The notes under the pieces were generated by a model, which did no database searches, was not told where the DNA came from, and saw nothing but the letters and a program-made list of their open reading frames with translations. DNA of 36,414 nt, taken from NCBI GenBank assembly GCA_947631185.1, contig CANRKJ010000025.1:1-36414 (forward strand), written 5' to 3'. The position numbers and the translations under genes are program-made. Source of the stretch: an uncultured Clostridia bacterium (lineage in GTDB: Bacteria; Bacillota; Clostridia; TANB77; CAG-508). Below, in pieces: positions 25,893 to 33,546 of the stretch (within the stretch, counting starts at the first letter, position 1; each line of letters opens with the position of its first letter).

Positions 25893-26055
25893 TATAATAG
25901 GAAAGTAATCCTTTCCTATTATATAAAAGCGCTACGCGCAAAGATGCACAGAGATTTTCATAACTGAAAATCTCGCGCGGCGAACAAATTCACGGAAAGC
26001 CAAAGAGAAATATTAAAATATAGCTAATATTAAGTCTTTCCGATTTGTTCTAATA
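25891..26055. repeat. Palindromic multi-hairpin repeat element between T-box and valS
   Basis: Three inverted repeats in order: TATATAATAGGAAAG / CTTTCCTATTATATA (25891-25925, loop TAATC); GAGATTTTCA / TGAAAATCTC (25951-25974), flanked by GCGC-TAC-GCGC at 25929-25939 and CGCGCGGCG; and GAACAAAT+CGGAAAG (25982-25999) with CTTTCCG+ATTTGTTC (26036-26050), pairing over 36 bases with a three-base bulge. The GC-rich pieces stand out from the AT-rich setting. A shorter relative lies at 4773. This fills most of the 25639-26102 gap after the T-box. Confidence 0.75.
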
Positions 26056-26102
26056 TAAAGCAAAAAAAAATATTAATATTAAATTAGAGGGGGGTTAAAC
26101 AA

Positions 26103-28784
26103 ATGAGTGAAAAAGAAAAATTAAAAGAAAAATTTAATCCAAAAGATTTTGAAGAAAAAATTTATAATGAATGGGAAAAGAAAGGGTATTTTAAACCAAG
26201 TATGGATAAAAATAAAACACCATATTGTATTATGATGCCTCCACCAAATGTTACAGGGAAATTGCACATGGGGCATGCTTTAGATGATACAATTCAAGAT
26301 GTTTTAATTAGATTTAAAAGGATGCAAGGATATGATTGTTTATGGTTACCAGGAACAGATCATGCATCTATTTCTACTGAAATGAAGGTAGTTCAAAAAC
26401 TTGCAAAAGAAGGAAAAACAAAGCAAGATATAGGAAGAGAAAAATTTTTAGAAGAAACATGGGATTGGACTCATGAATATGGTGGAATAATTCAAAAACA
26501 GCAAAGGAAGCTAGGGTGTTCTTGTGATTGGGATAGAAATAGATTTACACTGGATGAAGGAATGAGTGATGCGGTTTTAGAACAATTTGTTAGACTTTAT
26601 AATGCAGGAAAGATATATAAAGGAAAAAGGATGGTAAATTGGTGCACAAGTTGTAAAACATCTATTTCAGATGCAGAGATAGAATATAAAGAAGAACCTT
26701 CACATTTGTGGCATATTAGATATAAAATTACAGGTACAGAAGATAGATATATTATAGTTGCTACAACTAGACCAGAAACAATGCTTGGTGATACTGCTGT
26801 TTGTGTTCATCCAGATGATGATAGGTATAAAGATTTAGTTGGAAAAACATGTATTTTACCTATAATGAACAAAGAAATACCTATTATAGCTGATGAATTC
26901 GTTGAGAAAGATTTTGGAACTGGTTGTGTTAAGATTACACCAGCACATGATATGAATGATTATGAAGCTGGTCTTCGTCACAATTTAGAAATGATAGAAG
27001 TTTTTGATGAAGATTTTAAAATGGGAAATTTAATTCCTGAATATAAAGGAATGAATTTATTAGAAGCAAGAAAACTTATTGTAAAAAAACTTGAGGAAAT
27101 AGGTGCATTAGTAAAAACAGAAGAATATACTCATAATGTTGCAAAATGTGAAAGGTGTAAAACTACTATAGAGCCAAAAGTTTCAACACAATGGTTTGTT
27201 TCAATGAAAGACTTAGCAAAAAGAGCTGCTGATTCAGTTAGAGCAGATAAAACAAAATTTATTCCTAAAAGATATGAAAAACAATATTTTAATTGGTTAG
27301 ATAATATTAAAGATTGGTGTATATCTCGTCAATTATGGTGGGGACATAGAATACCTGCTTATTATTGTGATGATTGTGGAGAAATAAATGTTGCTAAAAT
27401 AAAACCAGAAAAGTGTAAAAAATGTGGATCTGTACATTTAACTCAAGATGAAGATACATTAGATACATGGTTTAGTTCTGCATTATGGCCATTTTCTACT
27501 TTGGGTTGGCCAAATACAGAAAATGAGGATTACAAAAGATTTTATCCAACAAATGTTTTAGTAACTGGTTTTGATATTATAACATTTTGGATATCTAGGA
27601 TGATGAGCCAAGGATTAGAATTTACAGATATTGAGCCATTTAAAGATGTTTTAATACATGGAATTATTCGTGATAGTATGGGAAGAAAAATGTCAAAAAC
27701 TCTAGGAAATGGTGTTGATCCATTGGAAATAATCGAACAATATGGAGCAGATAGTTTAAGATTTTCTGTATTATCCGGAACCACTATGGGAAATGATATA
27801 AGATATATGCCTGAAAAATTAGATCAAGCATCTAATTTTGCTAATAAGATTTGGAATGCAGCAAAGTTTGTAACTAGCAATTTAGCTGATGAGGAAAAGG
27901 TAAAAGAATTCAGTTATGAAGCTTTTGAAAAAAATAAAAAATACAATTCTAAAATGTTTAGATTAGAAGATAAATGGATTTTAAATAAATTAGATAAATT
28001 AATTAATACTGTTACAAATAATTTAGAAAATTATGATTTAGGAATAGCTTTGGATAATATATATAGCTTTATTTGGAATGAATTTTGCGATTGGTATATT
28101 GAAATGGTAAAACCTAGATTATATAGTAATGAAGAAGAAATAAAAGTATCTGTTTCATATGTACTATCATATGTGTTAGCATCTTCTTTGAAATTATTAC
28201 ATCCATTTATGCCATTTATAACTGCTGAAATATATCCAAAATTAATAGTATTTGGAACAGAAGATATAATTGTTTCAAAATGGCCTGATATTAGAGATGG
28301 ATTTGTTTTTGATAATGAAGAAGAATTAGTTGAAAAAATAAAAAGAATAATAGTTGAAATAAGAAATATAAGAGCAAAAATGAATGTTCATCCAAGTAAA
28401 AAGTCAAAACTTATTTTTGTTACTGAAAAATATGAAAAACAAATAAAAGAGTCAGAAGTTTTTTTGATGAAATTAGGTTTTTGTAGTGAACTAGTTATTC
28501 AGAATAATACTAATAATATTCCTGAAAATGCTGTTTCTATTATAGTTGACGATTTAAAAGTATTTATACCTTTTGAAGAATTAGTTGATATTGAGGAAGA
28601 AAAGACCAGACTTAAAAATGAAAAAATAAAGTTAGAATCAGAAGTTTCTAGAGGAGAAAAGATGCTTTCAAATCCAGGATTTGTAAACAAAGCTCCAGAA
28701 GCAAAAGTAAAAGAGGAAAGAGAAAAGTTGGAAAAATATAAAGAGATGCTTAAAACAGTGGAAGAAAGACTAAAAAATATGTAA
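26103..28784 (+). CDS. valS: Valyl-tRNA synthetase
   Basis: 893 residues, full length. Class I motifs: HMGH at 55-58 within PPNVTGKLHMGHALD, and KMSKT at 529-533. The CP1 editing domain carries ATTRPETMLGDTAV and CVKITPAHDMNDYEAG. Zinc-type cysteine pairs occur (NWCTSCK, CERCKTT, CDDCGE, CKKCGS). A C-terminal coiled-coil arm (from about residue 825) is present. The enzyme charges tRNA-Val and is controlled by the upstream T-box. The start has AGAGGGGGG upstream, a strong ribosome-binding site. Confidence 0.97.
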   Translation: MSEKEKLKEKFNPKDFEEKIYNEWEKKGYFKPSMDKNKTPYCIMMPPPNVTGKLHMGHALDDTIQDVLIRFKRMQGYDCLWLPGTDHASISTEMKVVQKLAKEGKTKQDIGREKFLEETWDWTHEYGGIIQKQQRKLGCSCDWDRNRFTLDEGMSDAVLEQFVRLYNAGKIYKGKRMVNWCTSCKTSISDAEIEYKEEPSHLWHIRYKITGTEDRYIIVATTRPETMLGDTAVCVHPDDDRYKDLVGKTCILPIMNKEIPIIADEFVEKDFGTGCVKITPAHDMNDYEAGLRHNLEMIEVFDEDFKMGNLIPEYKGMNLLEARKLIVKKLEEIGALVKTEEYTHNVAKCERCKTTIEPKVSTQWFVSMKDLAKRAADSVRADKTKFIPKRYEKQYFNWLDNIKDWCISRQLWWGHRIPAYYCDDCGEINVAKIKPEKCKKCGSVHLTQDEDTLDTWFSSALWPFSTLGWPNTENEDYKRFYPTNVLVTGFDIITFWISRMMSQGLEFTDIEPFKDVLIHGIIRDSMGRKMSKTLGNGVDPLEIIEQYGADSLRFSVLSGTTMGNDIRYMPEKLDQASNFANKIWNAAKFVTSNLADEEKVKEFSYEAFEKNKKYNSKMFRLEDKWILNKLDKLINTVTNNLENYDLGIALDNIYSFIWNEFCDWYIEMVKPRLYSNEEEIKVSVSYVLSYVLASSLKLLHPFMPFITAEIYPKLIVFGTEDIIVSKWPDIRDGFVFDNEEELVEKIKRIIVEIRNIRAKMNVHPSKKSKLIFVTEKYEKQIKESEVFLMKLGFCSELVIQNNTNNIPENAVSIIVDDLKVFIPFEELVDIEEEKTRLKNEKIKLESEVSRGEKMLSNPGFVNKAPEAKVKEEREKLEKYKEMLKTVEERLKNM

Positions 28785-28789
28785 AATAT

Positions 28790-28843
28790 AAATAGTTATT
28801 ACTACAGTTTATAATAATAAAATGTAGTAATAACTATTTTTTT
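28790..28843. terminator. Bidirectional terminator between valS and the SDR gene
   Basis: AAATAGTTATTACTACA (28790-28806) pairs with TGTAGTAATAACTATTTT (28823-28840) and a T run follows; the A-rich left side gives a T run on the minus strand too. Confidence 0.85.
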
Positions 28844-28860
28844 GAAAATATATTTTGAAA

Positions 28861-29601
28861 TTAACTTCTAGCAGCACCATCTACTGATAAAATAGTTCCT
28901 GTAACATAATTTGCCATATCACTTGCTAGATATAAAAATGCATTTGCAACATCAATTGGTTCACCAATACGTCCTAAAGGTATAGTTCTAATTAATGGTT
29001 CAATAACTTCTTTTGGTAGATTTGAAACCATATCAGTATTTGTTATACCAGGTGCAACAGCATTTACACGTATATTATATTTTCCTAGTTCACGAGCAAG
29101 CGACTTGGTAAAACCATTTACAGCAAATTTACTTGCAGGATATCCAACTCCAGAAGGTTGTCCATAAAGACTAACCATTGAACTTGTGTTTAGAATACAA
29201 CCTCCATTATTTTCTTTCATAAAAGGTATAATAGCTTTTGTAGTACAAAACATTGCATTAACATTTATATTCATAATTCTATTGAATTCATCTAATGAAG
29301 TGTCTTCGATTGGTTTACTAGCACTGATTCCAGCATTGTTAATCAAAATATCTATATGACCATATTTTTCTTTTATAGAAGTAAATAGATTTTCTATTTC
29401 TTCGTAATTATTTAAATTTGGATAATATCCTTCTACATTAGAAATATTATCTTTTTTTAATTCTTCTAGAGCTTTATTTACAGTTTCTTCTCTAGATCCG
29501 AAAAGAATTACTTGGGCTCCATTTTGAGCAAATAATTTTGAAGTTTCATAACCAATTCCTCTAGTTCCACCTGTTATTATTGCAACTTTTCCTTTTAACA
29601 T
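28861..29601 (-). CDS. SDR family NAD(P)-dependent oxidoreductase (FabG-like)
   Basis: 246 residues, classical short-chain dehydrogenase. The nucleotide motif is GGTRGIG (about 11-17), NNAG is at about residue 88, and the catalytic set is Ser in NTSSMVS with Y-x-x-x-K in VGYPASKFA. The end, VTGTILSVDGAARS, fits the C-terminal dimer contact of FabG-type 3-oxoacyl-ACP reductases and related gluconate or sorbitol dehydrogenases. The substrate is uncertain; no fatty-acid genes are nearby. AAGGAGG lies before the ATG, and a bidirectional terminator follows its stop. Confidence 0.88.
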   Translation of the reverse strand: MLKGKVAIITGGTRGIGYETSKLFAQNGAQVILFGSREETVNKALEELKKDNISNVEGYYPNLNNYEEIENLFTSIKEKYGHIDILINNAGISASKPIEDTSLDEFNRIMNINVNAMFCTTKAIIPFMKENNGGCILNTSSMVSLYGQPSGVGYPASKFAVNGFTKSLARELGKYNIRVNAVAPGITNTDMVSNLPKEVIEPLIRTIPLGRIGEPIDVANAFLYLASDMANYVTGTILSVDGAARS

Positions 29602-29643
29602 ATTTTTTCCTCCTTAATAATAAAAATTATATTTGATAAAAAA

Positions 29644-29652
29644 ATTATATCA
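29644..29652 (-). promoter_or_regulatory. Extended -10 promoter of the SDR gene
   Basis: Minus-strand TGATATAAT (29652-29644), an extended -10, about 45 bases before the ATG. No good -35 is visible, so this is tentative. Confidence 0.4.
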
Positions 29653-29727
29653 TTTAGAATATAAAAATACTATATAAAAAATTTTTTTATAAATATATAA
29701 ATTTAAATAACATTATATAAAGATTAT

Positions 29728-29757
29728 TTGTTATTTATGCTTATTTTATGTTATAAT
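29728..29757 (+). promoter_or_regulatory. Promoter of comF
   Basis: TTGTTA (29728-29733), 18-bp spacer, TATAAT (29752-29757) with TGT just upstream of the -10. Confidence 0.6.
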
Positions 29758-29809
29758 AAAATAAAAATTTTAGTGTAAATAAAATTGGGGGCAAATTTAA
29801 GGAGGTAAA

Positions 29810-30448
29810 ATGCTTAAATTCGTTCTCAATTTATTTTTTCCACCAGTTTGTGGAATTTGTGGAAAATATGATGATAATTGGATTTGTACAAATTGCAAAA
29901 ATAAGATTATATCAAGTAAAAAAACTTCAATTTTTAAAGTATATAAGAAAAAATATGAAGAATTTGGATTTATATTTTTATATAAAAATATAAGAGATTT
30001 AATATTAGAGTATAAATTTAATAATAAGGCATATTTAAGTAATATGTTTGCAAATCTAATTTTAGATGATGAAAATATTGTAAATGAATTAGAAAAATAT
30101 GATATTATAATTCCAGTTCCAATGAATAAAAAGAAGAAATCGAAAAGAGGATATAATCAAACAGAACTGATTGCTAAACAGATATCTAAAAAATTAAACT
30201 TGGAATATAATAATATTTCTTTGGTAAAAATAAAAAATAATAATACACAAAGCAAATTAAAAGGGAAAGAAAGATTTGAAAATGTAAAAGATATTTTTGA
30301 TGTGAAGAATAGTCATTTAGTAAAAGATAAAAATATAATTTTATTTGATGATATTTTTACTACAGGAGCTACAGTTAATGAGTGCTCAAAAATGTTAAAA
30401 TTAAATAAAGTAAAAAAAATATTTGTTTTAACTATTGCAAAAGATTAG
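29810..30448 (+). CDS. ComF family phosphoribosyltransferase-like protein
   Basis: 212 residues. An N-terminal zinc-finger region has Cys14, Cys17, Cys26 and Cys29 (FPPVCGICG, WICTNC). The C-terminal half is a phosphoribosyltransferase fold: YDIIIPVPMNKKKKSKRGYNQTELIAK, then the PRPP-binding motif ILFDDIFTTGATVNECSKML, in two parts with acidic DD followed by TTGAT. ComF helps natural transformation by handling incoming single-stranded DNA; no other competence genes are here. GGAGG is 4 bases before the ATG. Confidence 0.93.
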   Translation: MLKFVLNLFFPPVCGICGKYDDNWICTNCKNKIISSKKTSIFKVYKKKYEEFGFIFLYKNIRDLILEYKFNNKAYLSNMFANLILDDENIVNELEKYDIIIPVPMNKKKKSKRGYNQTELIAKQISKKLNLEYNNISLVKIKNNNTQSKLKGKERFENVKDIFDVKNSHLVKDKNIILFDDIFTTGATVNECSKMLKLNKVKKIFVLTIAKD

Positions 30449-30482
30449 AAAATTAAAATATTGATAGAATAATATTTTTCAG

Positions 30483-30511
30483 TTGAATAAAAAAAATATA
30501 TAATATATAAT
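30483..30511 (+). promoter_or_regulatory. Promoter of the KAP-like NTPase gene
   Basis: TTGAAT (30483-30488), 17-bp spacer, TATAAT (30506-30511). The predicted leader is about 140 bases and holds the hairpin at 30558-30628. Confidence 0.65.
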
Positions 30512-30557
30512 TTAAATATAAAATTTTAACTATTTATAAAAACTAAAGAGAAGAAAA

Positions 30558-30628
30558 GGTTGAAAAAGAATTAAGTTTTAAATTAAGTTATCTACCGTGT
30601 AACGCCAAAATGTAATTCTTTTCCAACT
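30558..30628 (+). promoter_or_regulatory. Structured 5' leader hairpin before the KAP-like NTPase
   Basis: GTTG (30559-30562) and AAAAGAATTA (30564-30573) pair with TAATTCTTTT (30613-30622) and CAAC (30624-30627), one A-C mismatch between. A loop region of 39 bases contains CTACCGTGTAACGCC. No T run follows, so it is not a plain terminator, and no known riboswitch class is recognised. The AGGAGG ribosome-binding site lies just downstream (30642-30647). Confidence 0.45.
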
Positions 30629-30660
30629 GGATTTGAGCCTTAGGAGGGAATAAGAGTAAT

Positions 30661-32661
30661 ATGGAAGAACTTATTGATAGCATTTTAGATTATGTAAGAG
30701 CAGATTATACAGATTATGCAATAATGATAAATGGTGAATGGGGTAGTGGAAAGACTCATTTTTGGAATACTAAAATAAGAAATAAGATTGAGTCTATGCA
30801 GTTCAACGGAAAAAAATATACTACAATTTATATGTCTTTATATGGAATATCTAATTTAGAGGATATTAGTAAGAAGATTTTTATTGAAACGACTCAGTTA
30901 ATGGATAAAAATCTTAGAAAATATATGGAAAGTAGTGGATGTTCAACTATTCCAGAATATGCGAAAACAGGATTAGATATGGCAAACTTTTTTGGAGTTA
31001 CACAAAATGGAGATAAAATAGATTATGCAAATTTTTTTACAACTGATGATAAAGTTTTATGTTTTGATGACTTAGAAAGAGCAAATGTTGATGTAATAGA
31101 TATATTAGGGTATATAAATAATTTTGTAGAACATGATCATATAAAAACAATTATAATTTGTAATGAAAAGGAATTATCTGCTAAGTTGAAGAGTAACAAT
31201 TTGGAAATGAAAACATTTATAGCAACATATTTGCTGGAAAAAGAAGGCTCTTTATTTAAAGCTGATAAACCAATGGTTGAAAAAATAAATGAGGAAATAG
31301 AGTACGTTTTTGATAAAGCTAATGATTATGAAAGAATAAAAGAAAAACTTATAGGTGAAACTTTTGAGTATGCACCAAAATTTAATTATATAATAAATGG
31401 ATTATTATTAAGATATGAAAATAATCCTGAACTTATTAGATTTTTAAGAGAACATACAGGACTTATTACAAATACTTTTGTAAAAAGTGGAACCAGAAAT
31501 CTAAGAATATTAAAACATGCATTGAATGATTTTAAAAAGGTTTTTGAAGTAGTAAATAAGTCTTATCCTAATACAAATTTAAGAGTTTTGCAAACAATGC
31601 TTATATTTACCATAGCTATATCTTTTGAAATAAAAGCTGGAAAAATAACAAAAGATAAATTTATAAATATTAATTCAAATGAAGAATATAAATCTTTACT
31701 TGTATCATCAAGGGTTTTAATGGATAACAGACAGTTTTATATAAAGGAATTTGATAGTAATTATTATTTCAATTTTAAAGCTGATTATAGATTTTTTAAA
31801 TTTATTGAAATTTATGTTAGAACTAGAATTTTTGATATGAAAGTTTTCAAGGATGATATGGAAGTTATTATAAATACAATAGATACAGAGAAACTTCCAG
31901 GTTATAAGAGAATTTTAACAGAAGAATATTGGAAATTCTCAGATGATCAATTCCCAACAATAATAGATGAAGTAATTGAAAATGTACGTAGTGGTTCATT
32001 AAAATTAATTGAGATAGTAAAATTATTTGCATATTTTAGTTATTTTAGTAGAAATAAACTTATTGAATATGATATAGAAAATTTAAAATCAGATTTTTTG
32101 AGTGGAATGGATCTAGCAGCAGAAAAATCAGAATTTTGTGATGATTTAGAAGAACAGTTATCTAGAATAGGTTTTGATATTGGAGATGAAATGCAAGAGA
32201 TTATTGAGCATTTTGATGAATTAAATAGAATATTAGAAGATAGAATGTATAGAAGAGAAGCTGATGAATTGTTCAAGTGCATTCCTATGAAAATGGAGCA
32301 TTTTTATGATAAATTTTCAAAAAGCTATATGGATAAACCAATTTTGAATCATTATGATGCACATCAAATGTTTCAAAGAGTTACATGTGCAAGTAATGAA
32401 GATATAGTTTTGATTAAAGAAATGCTTTTAAATAGAGCAAAGAAAAATACAGAAAAATTAAAACCAGAATTGGAATTTATGGTTAATTTAAAACGAGTTT
32501 TAGAAGAATATTGTAATGGAAAGGATGTTGGAATTAAAATTGTGATGCTTCAAGAATTCAAGAAAGATATTGAAGTAATTATTGAATTATATGGTGGAGA
32601 AGATTCTTTGCAAGAAAAGACAATAGAAGAGACTCTTGCAATATTAGATACATTAGACTAA
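30661..32661 (+). CDS. KAP-like P-loop NTPase of unknown role
   Basis: 666 residues. Walker A is GEWGSGKT at 25-32, with the Trp typical of KAP-type NTPases. Walker B is VLCFDDLER at 132-140, followed by YINNFVEHDHIKTIIICNEKEL, the sensor strand seen in this group. The remaining about 450 residues are helical, Lys/Glu-rich and unrecognised. No transmembrane segment is obvious. KAP-like and STAND-type ATPases recur in phage-defence and surveillance roles; here there is no partner gene. It sits between comF and spoVT as a single-gene unit with its own promoter and a structured leader. Its stop is followed by an A/T-rich stretch with only a weak hairpin. Confidence 0.72.
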   Translation: MEELIDSILDYVRADYTDYAIMINGEWGSGKTHFWNTKIRNKIESMQFNGKKYTTIYMSLYGISNLEDISKKIFIETTQLMDKNLRKYMESSGCSTIPEYAKTGLDMANFFGVTQNGDKIDYANFFTTDDKVLCFDDLERANVDVIDILGYINNFVEHDHIKTIIICNEKELSAKLKSNNLEMKTFIATYLLEKEGSLFKADKPMVEKINEEIEYVFDKANDYERIKEKLIGETFEYAPKFNYIINGLLLRYENNPELIRFLREHTGLITNTFVKSGTRNLRILKHALNDFKKVFEVVNKSYPNTNLRVLQTMLIFTIAISFEIKAGKITKDKFININSNEEYKSLLVSSRVLMDNRQFYIKEFDSNYYFNFKADYRFFKFIEIYVRTRIFDMKVFKDDMEVIINTIDTEKLPGYKRILTEEYWKFSDDQFPTIIDEVIENVRSGSLKLIEIVKLFAYFSYFSRNKLIEYDIENLKSDFLSGMDLAAEKSEFCDDLEEQLSRIGFDIGDEMQEIIEHFDELNRILEDRMYRREADELFKCIPMKMEHFYDKFSKSYMDKPILNHYDAHQMFQRVTCASNEDIVLIKEMLLNRAKKNTEKLKPELEFMVNLKRVLEEYCNGKDVGIKIVMLQEFKKDIEVIIELYGGEDSLQEKTIEETLAILDTLD

Positions 32662-32752
32662 AAAAATTTTTTATTTTGTATATTTTTTTCCTTTTTTGTA
32701 ATAATAAGAATGTAGATATTATAGAACAAAAGCAAGATAGGAGGAAATAAAA

Positions 32753-33307
32753 GTGAAAGCAACAGGTGTTGTAAGAAGAATAGATGATTTAGGAAGAGTG
32801 GTTATTCCAAAAGAGATAAGGAAAACTTTAAGAATAAAAGAGGGAGATCCTTTAGAAATATTTACAGATAAAGAGGGTGAGGTTATATTAAAAAAATATT
32901 CACCTATAGGAGAATTATCTGAATTTGCTACTACTTATGCAGAAACTATAGCAAAAACTACAGGGCATATTACATGTATAACAGATAAAGATTCTGTTAT
33001 TGCTGTGTCAGGTGGAGCTAAAAAAGAATTTCTAGAAAAAGGATTGAGCAAAGAATTAGAAGAGGTTATGGAAAATAAAGAAATATTTAAAAGTAAAGAA
33101 AACAATGAAATAGCAATTCCAGTTACTCAAAATGAAGGTAGAGAAAGAATTTATAATTCTCAAGTAATTTATCCCATAATTTCAGATGGAGATTCAATTG
33201 GAAGTGTTATTTTAATTTCAAAAGAGCCTAATACAAAAATGGGGGAAGCTGAAGATAAAGTTGCACAATCAGCAGCATCTTTTTTGGGAAACCATTTAGA
33301 AATATAG
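32753..33307 (+). CDS. spoVT: SpoVT-type AbrB/GAF transcriptional regulator
   Basis: 184 residues, close to Bacillus SpoVT. The N-terminal AbrB swapped-hairpin DNA-binding domain is VVRRIDDLGRVVIPKEIRKTLRIKEGDPLEIF (in parts: DDLGRVVIPKEIR; KEGDPLEIF). A GAF-like C-terminal domain follows (about 55-180), with ISDGDSIGSVILIS. SpoVT modulates sigma-G-dependent genes during sporulation, so this organism probably has a sporulation programme or its remnant. Start is GTG 32753 with AGGAGG (32740-32745) 7 bases upstream. Assignment to SpoVT rather than another AbrB-GAF regulator is by length and domain order. Confidence 0.9.
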   Translation: MKATGVVRRIDDLGRVVIPKEIRKTLRIKEGDPLEIFTDKEGEVILKKYSPIGELSEFATTYAETIAKTTGHITCITDKDSVIAVSGGAKKEFLEKGLSKELEEVMENKEIFKSKENNEIAIPVTQNEGRERIYNSQVIYPIISDGDSIGSVILISKEPNTKMGEAEDKVAQSAASFLGNHLEI

Positions 33308-33314
33308 AACAATG

Positions 33315-33344
33315 GCGCAAAAATTTCTTAGAAATTTTTTGTGC
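33315..33344. repeat. Hairpin downstream of spoVT, possible relative of the 25891 element
   Basis: GCGCAAAAATTTC (33315-33327) pairs with GAAATTTTTTGTGC (33331-33344), with one bulged T. Its layout, GAACAA then GGCGC, an A/T hairpin and GTGCAAAAG, parallels the middle of the 25891 element read on the other strand. Confidence 0.45.
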
Positions 33345-33386
33345 AAAAGTTTACTACTATGAAGTTCGAAGAACATTTTTAGTATA

Positions 33387-33414
33387 AAAAAACCGCTGTA
33401 AGAGGCGGTTTTTT
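33387..33414 (+). terminator. Rho-independent terminator of spoVT
   Basis: AAAAAACCGC / GCGGTTTTTT with a TGTAAGAG loop and T run. Confidence 0.85.
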
Positions 33415-33470
33415 ATAATTAATATGAATATTTTGATATAAATAAATTTGTAAAAAAATTACATTAAATA

Positions 33471-33499
33471 TTGTAATTCCACTAATTTTGTAATATAAT
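33471..33499 (+). promoter_or_regulatory. Promoter of alaS
   Basis: TTGTAA (33471-33476), 17-bp spacer, TATAAT (33494-33499). The leader is about 40 bases, too short for a T-box, so alaS does not appear to be T-box controlled. Confidence 0.65.
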
Positions 33500-33546
33500 T
33501 TACATTATTTAAATTATGTTTTTATATTGAAGGGAATAAGAAAATA

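Noticed and set aside
33500-33546. T-box before alaS
   Set aside because: The leader is about 40 bases and has no TGGNACCGCG sequence.
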